From Streptomyces sp. BHT-5-2 (GTDB lineage Bacteria > Actinomycetota > Actinomycetes > Streptomycetales > Streptomycetaceae): DNA of 64,000 nt. The stretch spans positions 3,162,001-3,226,000 of the forward strand of contig NZ_CP081496.1 in NCBI RefSeq assembly GCF_019774615.1. Reading direction: 5' to 3'. A program made the translations under genes and the position numbers. The notes beneath the pieces are model-generated. The model worked only from the letters and a program-made list of their open reading frames with translations. It was not told where the DNA came from and made no database searches. Each line of letters opens with the position of its first letter. Positions within the stretch are counted from its first letter, which is position 1. Shown here piece after piece: positions 48,301-56,376 of the stretch.

Positions 48301-49772
48301 TGTCCCTGGGCGCCTTCCGGTTCAACGACACCGTTCCGGAAGTCAAGCTGACCTCCATCACCCCTGACGGCACCGGTGACCAGGACATCGCCTACGACGC
48401 GGTCGCCTTCGTCCCCGGCAACTACTCGCTGATGCCCGATATCAGGTTCCCGGACGCCGATCCCAACGCACCGGACCCCGACGATCGGAACCTTCCCCAG
48501 GAAATCCCCATGCCCAAGAGGACCAAGCGTTCAGCGCCTGTTCCCGCATGCAGGGCAACTGGCGGAAAGGGCAACGAGCAGGTCTGCATCGAGCTCAGCG
48601 CCGTACAGGATGCTGCGCCTAAGAAGGCCAATCAGCTGCGCTCGGCGACACCGCAGGCCGCTAAACCGTTCTGCGAAGCAGTCTTCGGCGACCGCTCCTA
48701 CACTCGGACCGAAGCATGCCGCCCCATGGACGCCCAGATGTACTTGGTCGTCAACGAGAAGCTCGTCGGGAAGGCCAGCTTCCGAATCCAGCAGGAAATC
48801 ACTCTGGATGCCGGAAAGAAGGAATTCTCGGAAAAATTCTTGATATACCCGGTCAAGATAGATCCGACACTCCAGTTCGTTGACCTTAATGTCCAGGACT
48901 TCTGCAGAGGCGGATGTTCGACAACGGGCGAGAACTGGAGTCGACCGCTGCGCTGGAGCCCCACGGACACTCACCAGAGCATAGGAACCTTCAAGCACGA
49001 GTGGACTGATTCGGGAACCAAGGACAAGAGTAACCTGGCGATAGAATGGGCCCTGTCCGGCCGCGTCGGACAATTCCCCCTCAACAGGATCGAGTGGTCC
49101 GAGCCTTCCCTTAAGATCCGCTGCGACAAAATCACCAAGGGAACGAAGGACTACAACAAAATGGGATGCGTCTTCCCTGCGTACACACCCACTTACATAG
49201 TGGATAGCGCCAAGCACCCTGCAGCAGCCGCACTGTACTGGGTACTGATGGAAAAACTCCCTTCCCACCCCGGAAGCCGCAAGCACAACGCCCCCCTCCA
49301 CTACCTCGGCCCCGGGAACCGCAAGGGAGAGAACGGGAAAGACCAGACCAACACGGACAACCGCAAGGTCATCTGCCCCTCGGGATGGAATAAAAAATAC
49401 GCTCGCCCGGAAGCTCCAGAATCAACGAGCTGCGACGAGTACGCCTTCGCCATTTCCCACGAGAGCGGCGGAATGCCCGGGGGACCGAACAAGGTGGATT
49501 CAGGTGACCAATGCGCAACGCTCTACGCGGTGAAGGTAGCCCCTAACGACTGGACGCTCCGCGATCACGATCAGTTCGATCTTCCTACCTGGCACGAGAA
49601 GTGCGGGCGAGCCCTCATCCCGACCCGTCAGAACACCGGAGCGGCGAGCCGAATCGGAACGATCTTCGTTCCGAACAACCGGATGCTCGACGAAGATCCA
49701 TTCTTCGTCAACACCCCGGGGTTCGAAGGGTGCACGTTGGAAGAATTGTGCCAGATTCGCCCCCGCGTCTGA
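45396..49772 (+). CDS. Large secreted protein: lytic domain, golvesin-like domain, NucA/NucB-like C-terminus
   Basis: A 1458-residue exported protein. A TTG start after AAGGAA gives a signal peptide ending near TTTWA. Residues ~30-460 form a beta-propeller-like region. Residues ~520-640 resemble a transglycosylase (VTAQESNMW, then CGYGITQVTDGM). A golvesin-like beta domain with NLAFGSDSA, GHFWFAHTRKDDAQG and YDAVAFVPG occupies ~860-1000. The C-terminus has SCDEYAFAISHESGG and GDQCATLYAV, the active-site pattern of NucA/NucB DNases, and ends at Cys-rich residues. It resembles an exported, wall-degrading and DNA-degrading toxin. Each domain call is from motifs only. Confidence 0.75.
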   Translation: MRHRFTRLRAPVAAAAATAIFTSLLQTTTWAADTTPPEGPEPDRPSVVQNADRDAVLGKDWHKSQDRAWTTSADAQGFHVLVADQKDAYNWRTAATLREPGFDADMWIGNACVTGSGKRAVVAYAPRTFTNNPELMARGAFTAVVDLDSGDVKKLNRQASLAYFSPGCGTGETAVFTQAGGEDKNATRLIEVDAQAAKMHTPIELEGQVTSAVPVGKDIVAADANRLVKITASGQRSTIAHTEQIPFQLKADAEGGVVYMDRPKAKAGLSPMLRSAAPAPAAGEAQGEVRRVGTQDITAADAKKTQSALLAHGPLAKMDVSSSANGTVFITGQTQPGQALPAPVKRRADVPKESLASTRGEALVTKTAWSDGKDSRITAQEAAAPRPADVDLNVLDTGKQAEFRVTPEEHGTKGADRSPALAAPAGAKGVGAKQATFRATAASGSLDDTAEPQRYCAVPRNDPRKQAMQPKPRQVEWAVDQAITNNLNKHISRPANWKNLGMGAYQPQSLFPLTSLEGGGRVPAQVMLGVTAQESNMWQASRVVVPGVTGNPLIGNYYGIKYAADGQQNDPWGINWDKADCGYGITQVTDGMRLKGKEKKDETALSPLKQEAVALDYTANIAAGVNILIEKWNQTRKDGLTVNNGDPKWMENWFFALWAYNAGYYPKAEASKNGGKWGVGFTNNPANPLWKANRTPFLENAKGKDDYSQAAHPQDWPYQEKVLGWAARPLEALESPGTMLHGFRAAWWNSNEARTAMKPPEGLFCTKDNDCDPSKIGPNDKNEPGLGACTRGDLKCWWNKPVTWKDCTKAQCGNELLRFNDTYKEEADGTAYPPNCSTQGLPGNALVVDDVPDNTPVHRPGCSQPKKNSGTFNLAFGSDSAKIDLQQLGAGYGGHFWFAHTRKDDAQGQRMKVTGTWKLDKAIPEKQAMVLVHLPDHGAQTKQAKYEIKTANGTRTETLNQKIGENRWMSLGAFRFNDTVPEVKLTSITPDGTGDQDIAYDAVAFVPGNYSLMPDIRFPDADPNAPDPDDRNLPQEIPMPKRTKRSAPVPACRATGGKGNEQVCIELSAVQDAAPKKANQLRSATPQAAKPFCEAVFGDRSYTRTEACRPMDAQMYLVVNEKLVGKASFRIQQEITLDAGKKEFSEKFLIYPVKIDPTLQFVDLNVQDFCRGGCSTTGENWSRPLRWSPTDTHQSIGTFKHEWTDSGTKDKSNLAIEWALSGRVGQFPLNRIEWSEPSLKIRCDKITKGTKDYNKMGCVFPAYTPTYIVDSAKHPAAAALYWVLMEKLPSHPGSRKHNAPLHYLGPGNRKGENGKDQTNTDNRKVICPSGWNKKYARPEAPESTSCDEYAFAISHESGGMPGGPNKVDSGDQCATLYAVKVAPNDWTLRDHDQFDLPTWHEKCGRALIPTRQNTGAASRIGTIFVPNNRMLDEDPFFVNTPGFEGCTLEELCQIRPRV

Positions 49773-49789
49773 CCTGATCTGAAATGTCA

Positions 49790-49827
49790 CGGGCAGTGAG
49801 CAAGGGGCCCCTTGCTCACTGCCCGTT
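49790..49827. terminator. Long perfect palindrome between convergent genes
   Basis: A 38-bp perfect palindrome with arms of 19 bases (ACGGGCAGTGAGCAAGGGG and its complement) lies between the large secreted protein and the DUF6461 gene, which converge. It can terminate both. Confidence 0.8.
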
Positions 49828-49835
49828 CGCGATCA

Positions 49836-50426
49836 CTACGCGAATGGCGCAGGGTTCAGGCTCACGACAGACAAGCCTTGAAGGGATGCATTGATCGGCG
49901 GGACGGACAATCCGAATACTTCTTCGCCGAGACGGAGCGCACACCTATCCGGATCACCGGGATCGGCAGATTCACCACTGGGCAGCAAAAATCCCGCCTG
50001 CTTCATTCCCGGGATGAGGAATCCGGGATTCTCTCCCAGGATCGCCCCTGAGTCGACGTCGTGGATTTCGAACTGCGATACGAGTACGCCGTTTTTCACA
50101 TAGCTAAAAATAGAGGGGGCAGTGAAGCTGCTGAACAGCGTTACAGCCTCTGTTCCATCAGCCACGGCATCGATGACGTCTTCCTCGACACCTTCGGCGC
50201 TCCACGGCTCAAAAGCGAAAGCCCATTCGTGACACATGCCAACAAAGGCCATCATGCCCTGCTCTCTGTCCAGCCGTTCCACCTCCTCCAAGGAAACGGG
50301 AGATGACATATTCTCCGGATTTCCGCCCATCCGGGCCACGAGCTCTTGGGGACTGATCCCCTTCACGAAAGTCAAACAGAAATGATCAAAACCGCCATCA
50401 GCAATCCACTGCAACCCATCAGGCAT
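49836..50426 (-). CDS. DUF6461 family protein
   Basis: A 196-residue protein: GLQWIADGGFDHFCLTFVKG near the start, then SPQELVARMG and a MCHEWAFAFEPW segment, characteristic of DUF6461. Function is unknown. The ATG at 50426 has GGGAG upstream; an earlier in-frame ATG at 50444 is possible. It converges with the NucA/NucB-like toxin gene, so if it is an immunity protein it has its own promoter. That role is speculation. Confidence 0.72.
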   Translation of the reverse strand: MPDGLQWIADGGFDHFCLTFVKGISPQELVARMGGNPENMSSPVSLEEVERLDREQGMMAFVGMCHEWAFAFEPWSAEGVEEDVIDAVADGTEAVTLFSSFTAPSIFSYVKNGVLVSQFEIHDVDSGAILGENPGFLIPGMKQAGFLLPSGESADPGDPDRCALRLGEEVFGLSVPPINASLQGLSVVSLNPAPFA

Positions 50427-50739
50427 CCCGTAGCTCCCTAGCATCTCAATACCCCCGGAAAACCGGACTCCCCACCAGCATGCCGCACCCCGTGCAGCGA
50501 ATACCCGGAGGGCCCGCTCAAAACGACACCTCACGCTCGAGCCGACGTGCGAGCACATCAGGACAACTGGAGAGGGGAGAGTAAGAGACGCGCCGGGTGG
50601 ACTAGCCGGAGCGGCCTCTTGGGCGCCAGGGAGCGGAACCGCAGCGAGTAGCGTACTTTCCGACAGCGGCAAGAAGGCGCTGGCGCCCGACCGTCCCGGC
50701 GGTGGGGAAGGACGGTGGCAGCGATCCTGGAGGGGCGGC
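50427..50739. other. Divergent intergenic region
   Basis: About 310 bases between the divergent DUF6461 gene and the hypothetical gene at 50740, presumably holding both promoters. Nothing distinct is recognised. Confidence 0.4.
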
Positions 50740-51258
50740 GTGCGGCTGACGATCGACACCACGACGGACACCTACGAGCAGGCGATCGCCGCGGTCCAAG
50801 CCGCCTACGGGCTGCACCCCGTCACCCCGGCCGACTGGCCGGAGCCGCCAGCCGTGGAGCCCCGGCCCGGTCCCCAGGACCTGAGTAAGGACAGCCTCGG
50901 GGACGGCTGGAGTGAGCAGCTGCTGTTCCACGTACTCGCCGCGCTCATGCCCGGGGCCCGGAGAGCGTTGCGCCGGATCATTGACCTGGGCGGCACCGCC
51001 TCGTACGACGACGTCTTGCAGTACTTCGCCGATCACCCGGCGGACCCGATCCCCATATCCCGGATCGGTGGGACGATGACCAGCATCAAGGCGGCGCAGC
51101 GCCGCATCGCCCCGGACAGCACAGGCCCCCTCCTCCAGCGTGACGAGCAAGCACGGCGATACCGCATCGACGATGCCCTCGTGGCCGGGCTCACGAGGGC
51201 CTTCGCGATGACTGATGCCCGCCCTGACCTGCTGCGCGGCACCGCTTCCCGCCCCTGA
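50740..51258 (+). CDS. Conserved actinobacterial hypothetical protein
   Basis: A 172-residue cytoplasmic protein of a type I recognise as common in Streptomyces but uncharacterised: LTIDTTTDTYEQAIAAVQAAYG at the start, a LGDGWSEQLLFHVLAAL helix and RIGGTMTSIKAAQRRI. The last third resembles a winged-helix or SAF-like module. It starts at a GTG. No partner is evident. Confidence 0.7.
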   Translation: MRLTIDTTTDTYEQAIAAVQAAYGLHPVTPADWPEPPAVEPRPGPQDLSKDSLGDGWSEQLLFHVLAALMPGARRALRRIIDLGGTASYDDVLQYFADHPADPIPISRIGGTMTSIKAAQRRIAPDSTGPLLQRDEQARRYRIDDALVAGLTRAFAMTDARPDLLRGTASRP

Positions 51259-51572
51259 TGCTGCGCCATCGGCGCGCTGTGCGCGCCGATGGTTCCTGTT
51301 ACCCGCCGAGGGGGATTTGCGTGTGGGCTTCCCACTCGTACACCTACCGGTCCCGGCGGAGGACGATCAGCTCGATCTGGTCCACGAGACGGTGTTCGGC
51401 TCGACCCGCACGATCTCGAGGGCGACGCCTCGGCTCCCGCCTGCGTGGGCGCCATCACCCGTAGGTGACGTTCCGCTTCGCGGTGGCTGAGCTCAGAGCA
51501 CGAGTAGATTTCGCGCGGTGTTGATCCACGAATTAAATGACCCCGGCACCCTCTGCAGCGCGGCTGGTGGCG
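51259..51572. other. Intergenic region, no gene recognised
   Basis: About 310 bases with no credible complete gene. One frame (near 51320-51400) reads LVHLPVPAEDDQLDLVHETV, which may be a remnant, but there is too little to name it. Confidence 0.35.
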
Positions 51573-52150
51573 TTAGGCGGCCATCTCGTGCCGCATGCGG
51601 TTCAGGGCCGCTCCGGCGGCGTCGCGTACGTCGGGCAGGCGGTCGGCGGCGGCGCGGATGATGCGCTGCAGCTGGTGCGGCAGACACTGGCGGACTGCTT
51701 CGCCCAGGGCGCTGTGAAGGCATGCTGCAACCTCGCGGGGGGCACCGCCGATCAGCTGTACGTGCGCAACGGTGATGAGTTCGAGACCCTCCACTGTGGA
51801 GCGACCGTCATGGTGGGGGAGGGAGCGTTCTCGCAGACCTCTATGGCAGCTAGGGTCCGGCCGGTGCCGATCAGGCCCCGCAACCTGATCTCGTGGAGCG
51901 AGTAGTGGTTGAACAGACTGGTGTGTTCAACGTGGTCCAGGAGGTGATCGGCCTCCCGCATCACAGTGTCGAGCAGCGGACCGTCGTGCAAGGCCCCCGC
52001 TGCGCGGGCGAGCAAGGGCAGGACGGATGCGCGGGCCTTGCGGTCGGGTGCCAGGGCGGCAGCGTTTTGAAGACGGTGCACCGCGGCTCCGGTCAGCTGC
52101 GCTTTGCGCAGCTCGTTGCCGTGCATCCGCAGCACGTCAAGCCACGACAC
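51573..52150 (-). pseudogene. Truncated, frameshifted TPR-type regulator
   Basis: Frame one from 52150 reads MHGNELRKAQLTGAAVHRL, FNHYSLHEIRLRGLIGTG and VAPQWR. A second frame continues with GLELITVAHVQLIGG, CLHSALGEAVRQ and the end RMRHEMAA. Together these form the C-terminal TPR part of an XRE-TPR regulator of the kind common in Streptomyces. The N-terminal HTH is missing and a frameshift lies near 51790-51800. Both lesions argue for a decayed gene. Confidence 0.68.
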
Positions 52151-52160
52151 CTGTCGAGAC

Positions 52161-52194
52161 GGCGCTCACCCCGTAGTGGTACGGGGTGAGCGCC
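52161..52194 (-). terminator. Perfect 15-bp hairpin terminator
   Basis: GGCGCTCACCCCGTA at 52161-52175 pairs perfectly with 52180-52194 around GTGG, about 55 bases after the stop of the CoiA-like gene. Confidence 0.75.
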
Positions 52195-52249
52195 TTCGCC
52201 CGTCATGCCCTCTCAGGGCCGTTAGGTCTGACAGGGGCACTCGGGTGCC

Positions 52250-53248
52250 TCAGCACAGGATGTGACGCCGGCCCTTCGCCAGGATCGGATCCAGCGGACG
52301 ATGGCACACCTCGCATCGCAAACCGCCCGCTGGCACCGGCGGCAGGGGTACAGACCGTGGTGCCTCCCGGTTCGCCTGCGCCGCTCGCTCACGGGACGCA
52401 CGGACCGCGCGGGCGTACCGGGCCTCGCTGTCCCGTCGCCGCTTCGCTTCCTCCCGCGCCCCTCGCTGCGACTCGCGCAACCGCTTCTGCAGGTCCTCGG
52501 GCAGCACTGCGCCGCCCGACCCCAGGTCCAGGGCGCCCAGCGGCATCGTCACCCGCTCCAACTCGTCCAATGCGCACGGTGGGTGGTGCAGCCCGAACAC
52601 CGAAGGGTCCGGCGCCTGCCACCACTGACGCACACGCGCATGCGCCCGCCCCAGCGACGTCGCCGCCTCTCCCCTGGAAACGGAGTAGAACCACACCGGC
52701 AGGCCCTCATCGAGCACGATGTGCGGGAAGTGCACGCCCGGCCGCCAGAACCAGACGTCGACCACGCCCTGGCGCGCGTAGTCCCGGTGGCGGGCCCGCC
52801 ACCCGTCATCAGTCATGAGCTTGCGCTGAGCCTCCAGCGCCACCTTCGTGCCGTTCTTCAGCAGCACCTCGACGTCGGCCCGCCGGTCGTGATCGTCCGT
52901 CCACTGTTCCAACCGCACGCGGTCGACCCCGGGCCTCGACCACGCCCAGGCCGCCAGGGTGTGCTTGGTCGTGATGTGCCAGACCGTCTCAGGGCTGTGG
53001 CCACCGGCCGGGGCCTGTCCGGGAGGGTGCGCGAAGTGCCGGCGAACCTTCCCGCCCAGCCGCCCACGCGTCACCAGCGGCACCCGGGTGCCCGCCGGAG
53101 CTTCGAACCCGTGGAAGCAGTAGAAACACACCAGCTGCCCCGTACCGCCGTACCCGCGTCGTTTCCAGTGCTCCGCGGGCCGCTCCGCGACGTGCACCTC
53201 CCTACCGGTCTCCAGATCGAAACCCACCACCAATAAGTCGTCTTGCAC
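52250..53248 (-). CDS. Competence protein CoiA-like (PD-(D/E)XK-type) protein
   Basis: A 332-residue protein with an N-terminal Cys region (CFYCFHGFEAP, HFAHPPG) followed by a nuclease core: WHITTKHTLAAWA, RADVEVLLKNGTKVALEAQ and VWFWRPGVHFP. This matches the CoiA family, with Asp, Glu and Gln of a PD-(D/E)XK-like site. A charged helix and a C-terminal Cys pair (CEVCHRPLD) follow. The GTG at 53248 is preceded by GGGGAGGGG. DNA binding or processing is inferred from the family. Confidence 0.75.
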   Translation of the reverse strand: MQDDLLVVGFDLETGREVHVAERPAEHWKRRGYGGTGQLVCFYCFHGFEAPAGTRVPLVTRGRLGGKVRRHFAHPPGQAPAGGHSPETVWHITTKHTLAAWAWSRPGVDRVRLEQWTDDHDRRADVEVLLKNGTKVALEAQRKLMTDDGWRARHRDYARQGVVDVWFWRPGVHFPHIVLDEGLPVWFYSVSRGEAATSLGRAHARVRQWWQAPDPSVFGLHHPPCALDELERVTMPLGALDLGSGGAVLPEDLQKRLRESQRGAREEAKRRRDSEARYARAVRASRERAAQANREAPRSVPLPPVPAGGLRCEVCHRPLDPILAKGRRHILC

Positions 53249-53548
53249 GGAACCCCTCCCCTTCACGGCATCACTCCAGTTGCTGCCGTTGCCGAAGGCC
53301 GGGGAAACCCGTCGCTCTACAAGACGTTGCGCACCGCCCGATCCTGCGCCGGACGGCGGAGGAATCCCGTTGCGGCGTGCGATCGGCGCTTCTGCATCAC
53401 TGTGTTCGACCTGCTCTCACCGGAGGGGAGGTCCGTGGCGGCTTCGGCCAGCGCCACGGTCACAGGGAGGCGGAGAGGCACATGCAGGCAACGAGCCCCG
53501 GCGAGTGGTGTTACCCGTGCTCGTCCGACCGGTCGATCTCGAGCGTGC
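53249..53548. other. Intergenic region, no gene recognised
   Basis: 300 bases between two leftward genes. It must hold the promoter of the CoiA-like gene. Nothing else is recognised. Confidence 0.4.
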
Positions 53549-54013
53549 TCACAGGTTGCGGAGGACCGTCTCGGGTCGGCAGACAGGGCAGGGCACCGCG
53601 ACGGATGGATCCGCCAGCGTCTCCAACGCCTCGGCATCGGTCAGCTCGCGTTCGGCGTTCTCGGCCTGGGCGCAGTCGAGCCGGTGCACGATGAAGTCCG
53701 ACCATGCGGGCTGGGGCGCCGGGGCGAGCCGCCAGCGCTTCCGTTCCTGGGGCGGTGGGGCGTGGATCGCGCGGTAGTCCTCGCCCTCGATCGGCTGGAT
53801 GATCGGGTGGGGGGCCGATCCTTCGACGAGGTAGGTGGTGAGGGAGGGGCCGTAGCGTCGGCTATCGGCCCGCGTCGGGAGCTCCAGGACGTAGTCGTAC
53901 CAGAATCGGCTGCTCCGGTCCGGCCGGCATCGCGTCACCCGGACCCGGACGCGCTGGCCGTCGGGGAGCTGCAGCTCGGCCTGCGGGTAGGGGCGTGCGT
54001 CGTCGATGTCCAC
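53549..54013 (-). CDS. Hypothetical protein with C-terminal Cys motif
   Basis: From a GTG at 54013 the product is 154 residues. A beta-rich front half (AELQLPDGQRVRVRVTRCRP) is followed by an acidic helical part and a tail IVHRLDCAQ then VPCPVCRPETVL. The His/Cys tail resembles the ends of DUF6233-type Streptomyces proteins, but this is weak. The frame is open far upstream, so the start is uncertain. Confidence 0.5.
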   Translation of the reverse strand: MDIDDARPYPQAELQLPDGQRVRVRVTRCRPDRSSRFWYDYVLELPTRADSRRYGPSLTTYLVEGSAPHPIIQPIEGEDYRAIHAPPPQERKRWRLAPAPQPAWSDFIVHRLDCAQAENAERELTDAEALETLADPSVAVPCPVCRPETVLRNL

Positions 54014-54397
54014 GACTGTCCAGGTCAGTCGCCGCTCGCGGCGTGTTTGAGGGCAGACCGGCCACTTCGCCCCCCTCACAGCCCACCCGCTCACCAGCGG
54101 AGCCATCGTCCGACAGGAAGCCCTGCTCCTCACCGCTCTGCGGGATCTCCTCACGCCAGGCCACGGAGCCTTGCGGCAATAGCTCGCTGCCGTTCCCGTC
54201 GCCACCGCCGCTGAGAAATGCGACGCTCCAGGGACGGTCCCCCTGCGACCCACCACGCGTAGCCCTCAAAGGACAAGCCCGGCGACCAGCCGAGCCCACG
54301 AAGGGATCACCGCAGCAATCGTCGCGTGAGGCGTGACTGATAACCGAGACCAAGGACCTTGCTCTACAAACCGTGCCCGAGATCGTCACGTTGAGGC
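54014..54397. other. Intergenic region, no gene recognised
   Basis: About 380 bases between a leftward and a rightward gene. Promoters are expected; no specific element is recognised. Confidence 0.4.
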
Positions 54398-54544
54398 ATG
54401 ACCAACCCAGGGGCCACACGCCGAACCTCGGGCTTTCACGGGGATGTCCGGCAGGTGATCGAGAATGCAGAACCTAGACAGCAGAAACGCTTGCAAGAAC
54501 TGCTCGAAGAAGGTGCTCTCCGCCGCCTAAGGGTTGTCCCGTAA
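54398..54544 (+). CDS. Small protein cut by the IS5-like element
   Basis: A 48-residue frame: MTNPGATRRTSGFHGDVRQV, then ENAEPRQQKRLQELLEEGAL. The last residues come from the left end of the adjacent insertion element (54527 onward), so the true C-terminus is probably lost. The sequence looks coding and helical but belongs to no family I know. Confidence 0.45.
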   Translation: MTNPGATRRTSGFHGDVRQVIENAEPRQQKRLQELLEEGALRRLRVVP

Positions 54545-54573
54545 CGGCTGGCCACGAATGAGATGTTCTTGAT

Positions 54574-55341
54574 GTGGCTGGTGTGATCACGGCGTCGGAG
54601 CCGTCCTGGATAGGCCCGTTCACGGGCCTGAGTCCGCGCTGCTTCCGCAAGTTGGTGACGGCGCTGCGCCGCGAGGGCGGCGACGGGGTGCGCCGGGGCC
54701 GGCCCTGGAGTCTGTCGCTGGAAGATCGGGTGCTGCTGGTCACGACCTATTGGCGCACGAACTTGACGATGCGCCAGCTGGCCCTACTGTTCGGGATCTC
54801 GAAGTCCGCAGCTGACCGGATCATCGATCAGCTCGGTCCGCTCCTCGCATTGCAGCCCCGGCTCCGCTTCGCGAAGGACGCCGTGCTCATTGTGGACGGC
54901 ACCCTGGTACCCACCCGTGACCACACGGTGGCCGAGCAGTCGAAGAACTATCGATACTCCACCAACCACCAGGTCGTCACCGACGCCGACACCCACATGA
55001 TCGTCGTGGTCGGCCGACCCTTGCCAGGCAACCGCAACGACTGCAAGGCGTGGGCTGAGTCCGGCGCGAAGGCTGCCGTGGGCAGGACCCTGACGATCGC
55101 CGACGGCGGCTACCCCGGAACCGGACTCGTGATGCCCCACCGCCGCCGCAAGGGCGAGGAACTGCCCGCGTGGAAGGAAGCCCACAACAAGTCCCACAAG
55201 CAGGTGCGCGCCCGGGTCGAGCACGCCTTCGCCCGTATGAAGGGCTGGAAGATTCTGCGCGACTGCCGGCTCAAAGGCGCTGGCGTCCATCACGCGATGC
55301 TCGGCATCGCCCGCCTGCACAACCTGGCCCTCACCGGATAG
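54574..55341 (+). CDS. IS5/IS112-family transposase (DDE_Tnp_4)
   Basis: A 255-residue complete transposase: an HTH front (LTMRQLALLFGISKSAADRII), the first Asp in IVDGTLVPTRD, the second near LTIADGGYPG and the Glu in RVEHAFARMKGWKILRDC. This order and length fit the IS112/DDE_Tnp_4 branch of IS5. No frameshift is seen, so it may be active. Confidence 0.9.
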   Translation: MAGVITASEPSWIGPFTGLSPRCFRKLVTALRREGGDGVRRGRPWSLSLEDRVLLVTTYWRTNLTMRQLALLFGISKSAADRIIDQLGPLLALQPRLRFAKDAVLIVDGTLVPTRDHTVAEQSKNYRYSTNHQVVTDADTHMIVVVGRPLPGNRNDCKAWAESGAKAAVGRTLTIADGGYPGTGLVMPHRRRKGEELPAWKEAHNKSHKQVRARVEHAFARMKGWKILRDCRLKGAGVHHAMLGIARLHNLALTG

Positions 55342-55353
55342 ACGGTGGAGGGC

Positions 55354-56046
55354 TCAGGTCGTCTGTCCGTCTGTGTTCACCAGTGGGGCCGGTGTGTGGC
55401 GGGGCCATGGTGCGCCCGCCCGTTCCGAGGCGGCGGCCCGAAACGCTTCCGCCAGCGAGCTTCCCGGATACGTGCCGAACTCCGGGTATTTCCAGCGGTA
55501 GTAGCAGGACCAGTAGCTCACCACACGTCGTTCCGTGCTGGCGAAAAACGCAGGATTCCGAGCGATGAACTCCCCATAGAGTCCGCGCTGGACCGAGTCC
55601 GGGACACCGAGTCCGGGCAGCCCTCGGTAGATCGCCTCAAGGATCTCCACCACGTACTCGCCGGCCAGCTGCACGACGAACGGGACCACCCATGCCTCGT
55701 CAAGCCTCACGATCTGTTCGAGGTGACGCTGACGGGCCCTGCCATCGCAGTGCCGGGAGTACAGGCAGTGCAAGATCACCTGCTGGATCCCGGGCAGTGA
55801 ACGCACCACGTCAGCGTTCGGCTCATCGTGGTAGATCCGATAGGGGATGGTGACAGTCTCACCCCACACCTCGACATTCAACGGGTCCGCCGATGAGAGC
55901 CTGCCGTCCGGTACGACTGCCAGAACACTCCGGACGTCACCAGCAAGCCGGGACGGAAACGCACTCACCAGGGCATCGGTGCTATTCGGCGACTCCCAGG
56001 ACTTCTCCACTACACGAGGGTAAGCGGCCAGCGCCTGGCCCCTCAC
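55354..56046 (-). CDS. Hypothetical protein inside IS5-like unit
   Basis: A 230-residue cytoplasmic protein: VSAFPSRLAGDVRSVLAVVP, VTIPYRIYHDEP, then ILHCLYSRHCDGRARQRHLEQ and VVPFVVQLAGEYVVEILEAI. I recognise no family. It faces the transposase tail to tail with 12 bases between stops, and its GTG start is 40 bases inside the right inverted repeat. Good codon bias supports coding. It could be passenger cargo or a host gene caught between two IS ends. Confidence 0.6.
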   Translation of the reverse strand: MRGQALAAYPRVVEKSWESPNSTDALVSAFPSRLAGDVRSVLAVVPDGRLSSADPLNVEVWGETVTIPYRIYHDEPNADVVRSLPGIQQVILHCLYSRHCDGRARQRHLEQIVRLDEAWVVPFVVQLAGEYVVEILEAIYRGLPGLGVPDSVQRGLYGEFIARNPAFFASTERRVVSYWSCYYRWKYPEFGTYPGSSLAEAFRAAASERAGAPWPRHTPAPLVNTDGQTT

Positions 56047-56120
56047 CCGCCTACCCGATCAACGGCTCGCACCATCGCTGCCACGTCATTGCGGGACAGC
56101 CCTTAGGGCATTCAATCGGC

Positions 56121-56140
56121 CCCCAATCGCTCAATTGGGG
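56121..56140 (-). terminator. Short hairpin after frameshifted small gene
   Basis: CCCCAAT pairs with ATTGGGG around a 6-base loop, about 25 bases after the out-of-frame stop at 56165, a plausible terminator for that leftward gene. Confidence 0.4.
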
Positions 56141-56164
56141 CTTGGGAGCCTCATCAGGAACCGG

Positions 56165-56376
56165 CTAGGGCTTCCAGTCACTTCGCCACTCAGGATCCCC
56201 GAGGTCTCCGAAGGGCTTGGCGATCTCCAGCATCAGCTCCCCGAGCACCGACGCGGTCGCGTTTTGTTGCCCTGTTCCAACCCTTCACGGTAACGCCGCA
56301 CGATCGCCTTCACGACAGGCTCACCGCCGATGAATGAGGCCCTTGCCTCCAGGAAATCTTCTACGTACTCAGCCAT
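56165..56376 (-). pseudogene. Small gene with a frameshift at an A4 run
   Basis: An ATG at 56376 with GGAGG upstream gives MAEYVEDFLEARASFIGGEP and RRYREGLEQGNK, then a premature stop. In the next frame coding resumes directly with NATASVLGELMLEIAKPFG and ends EWRSDWKP at 56165. The switch lies at an A4 run on the coding strand (56262-56265), so one lost A explains it. Together they would make a ~71-residue protein. The family is not recognised. Sequencing error or true decay cannot be separated here. Confidence 0.6.

Larger units (their letters stand above)
54527..56106. mobile_element. IS5-like unit with a non-transposase gene inside its inverted repeats
   Basis: The left end CTAAGGGTTGTCCCGTAACG (54527) and the right end, read inward, CTAAGGGCTGTCCCGCAATG (from 56106) match at 17 of 20 positions. 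Between them lie an IS5/IS112-type transposase and a convergent 230-residue gene. No second right-end repeat is visible just after the transposase. No clear target duplication is seen. The unit is 1580 bp, almost twice a simple IS112-like element. Confidence 0.65.
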
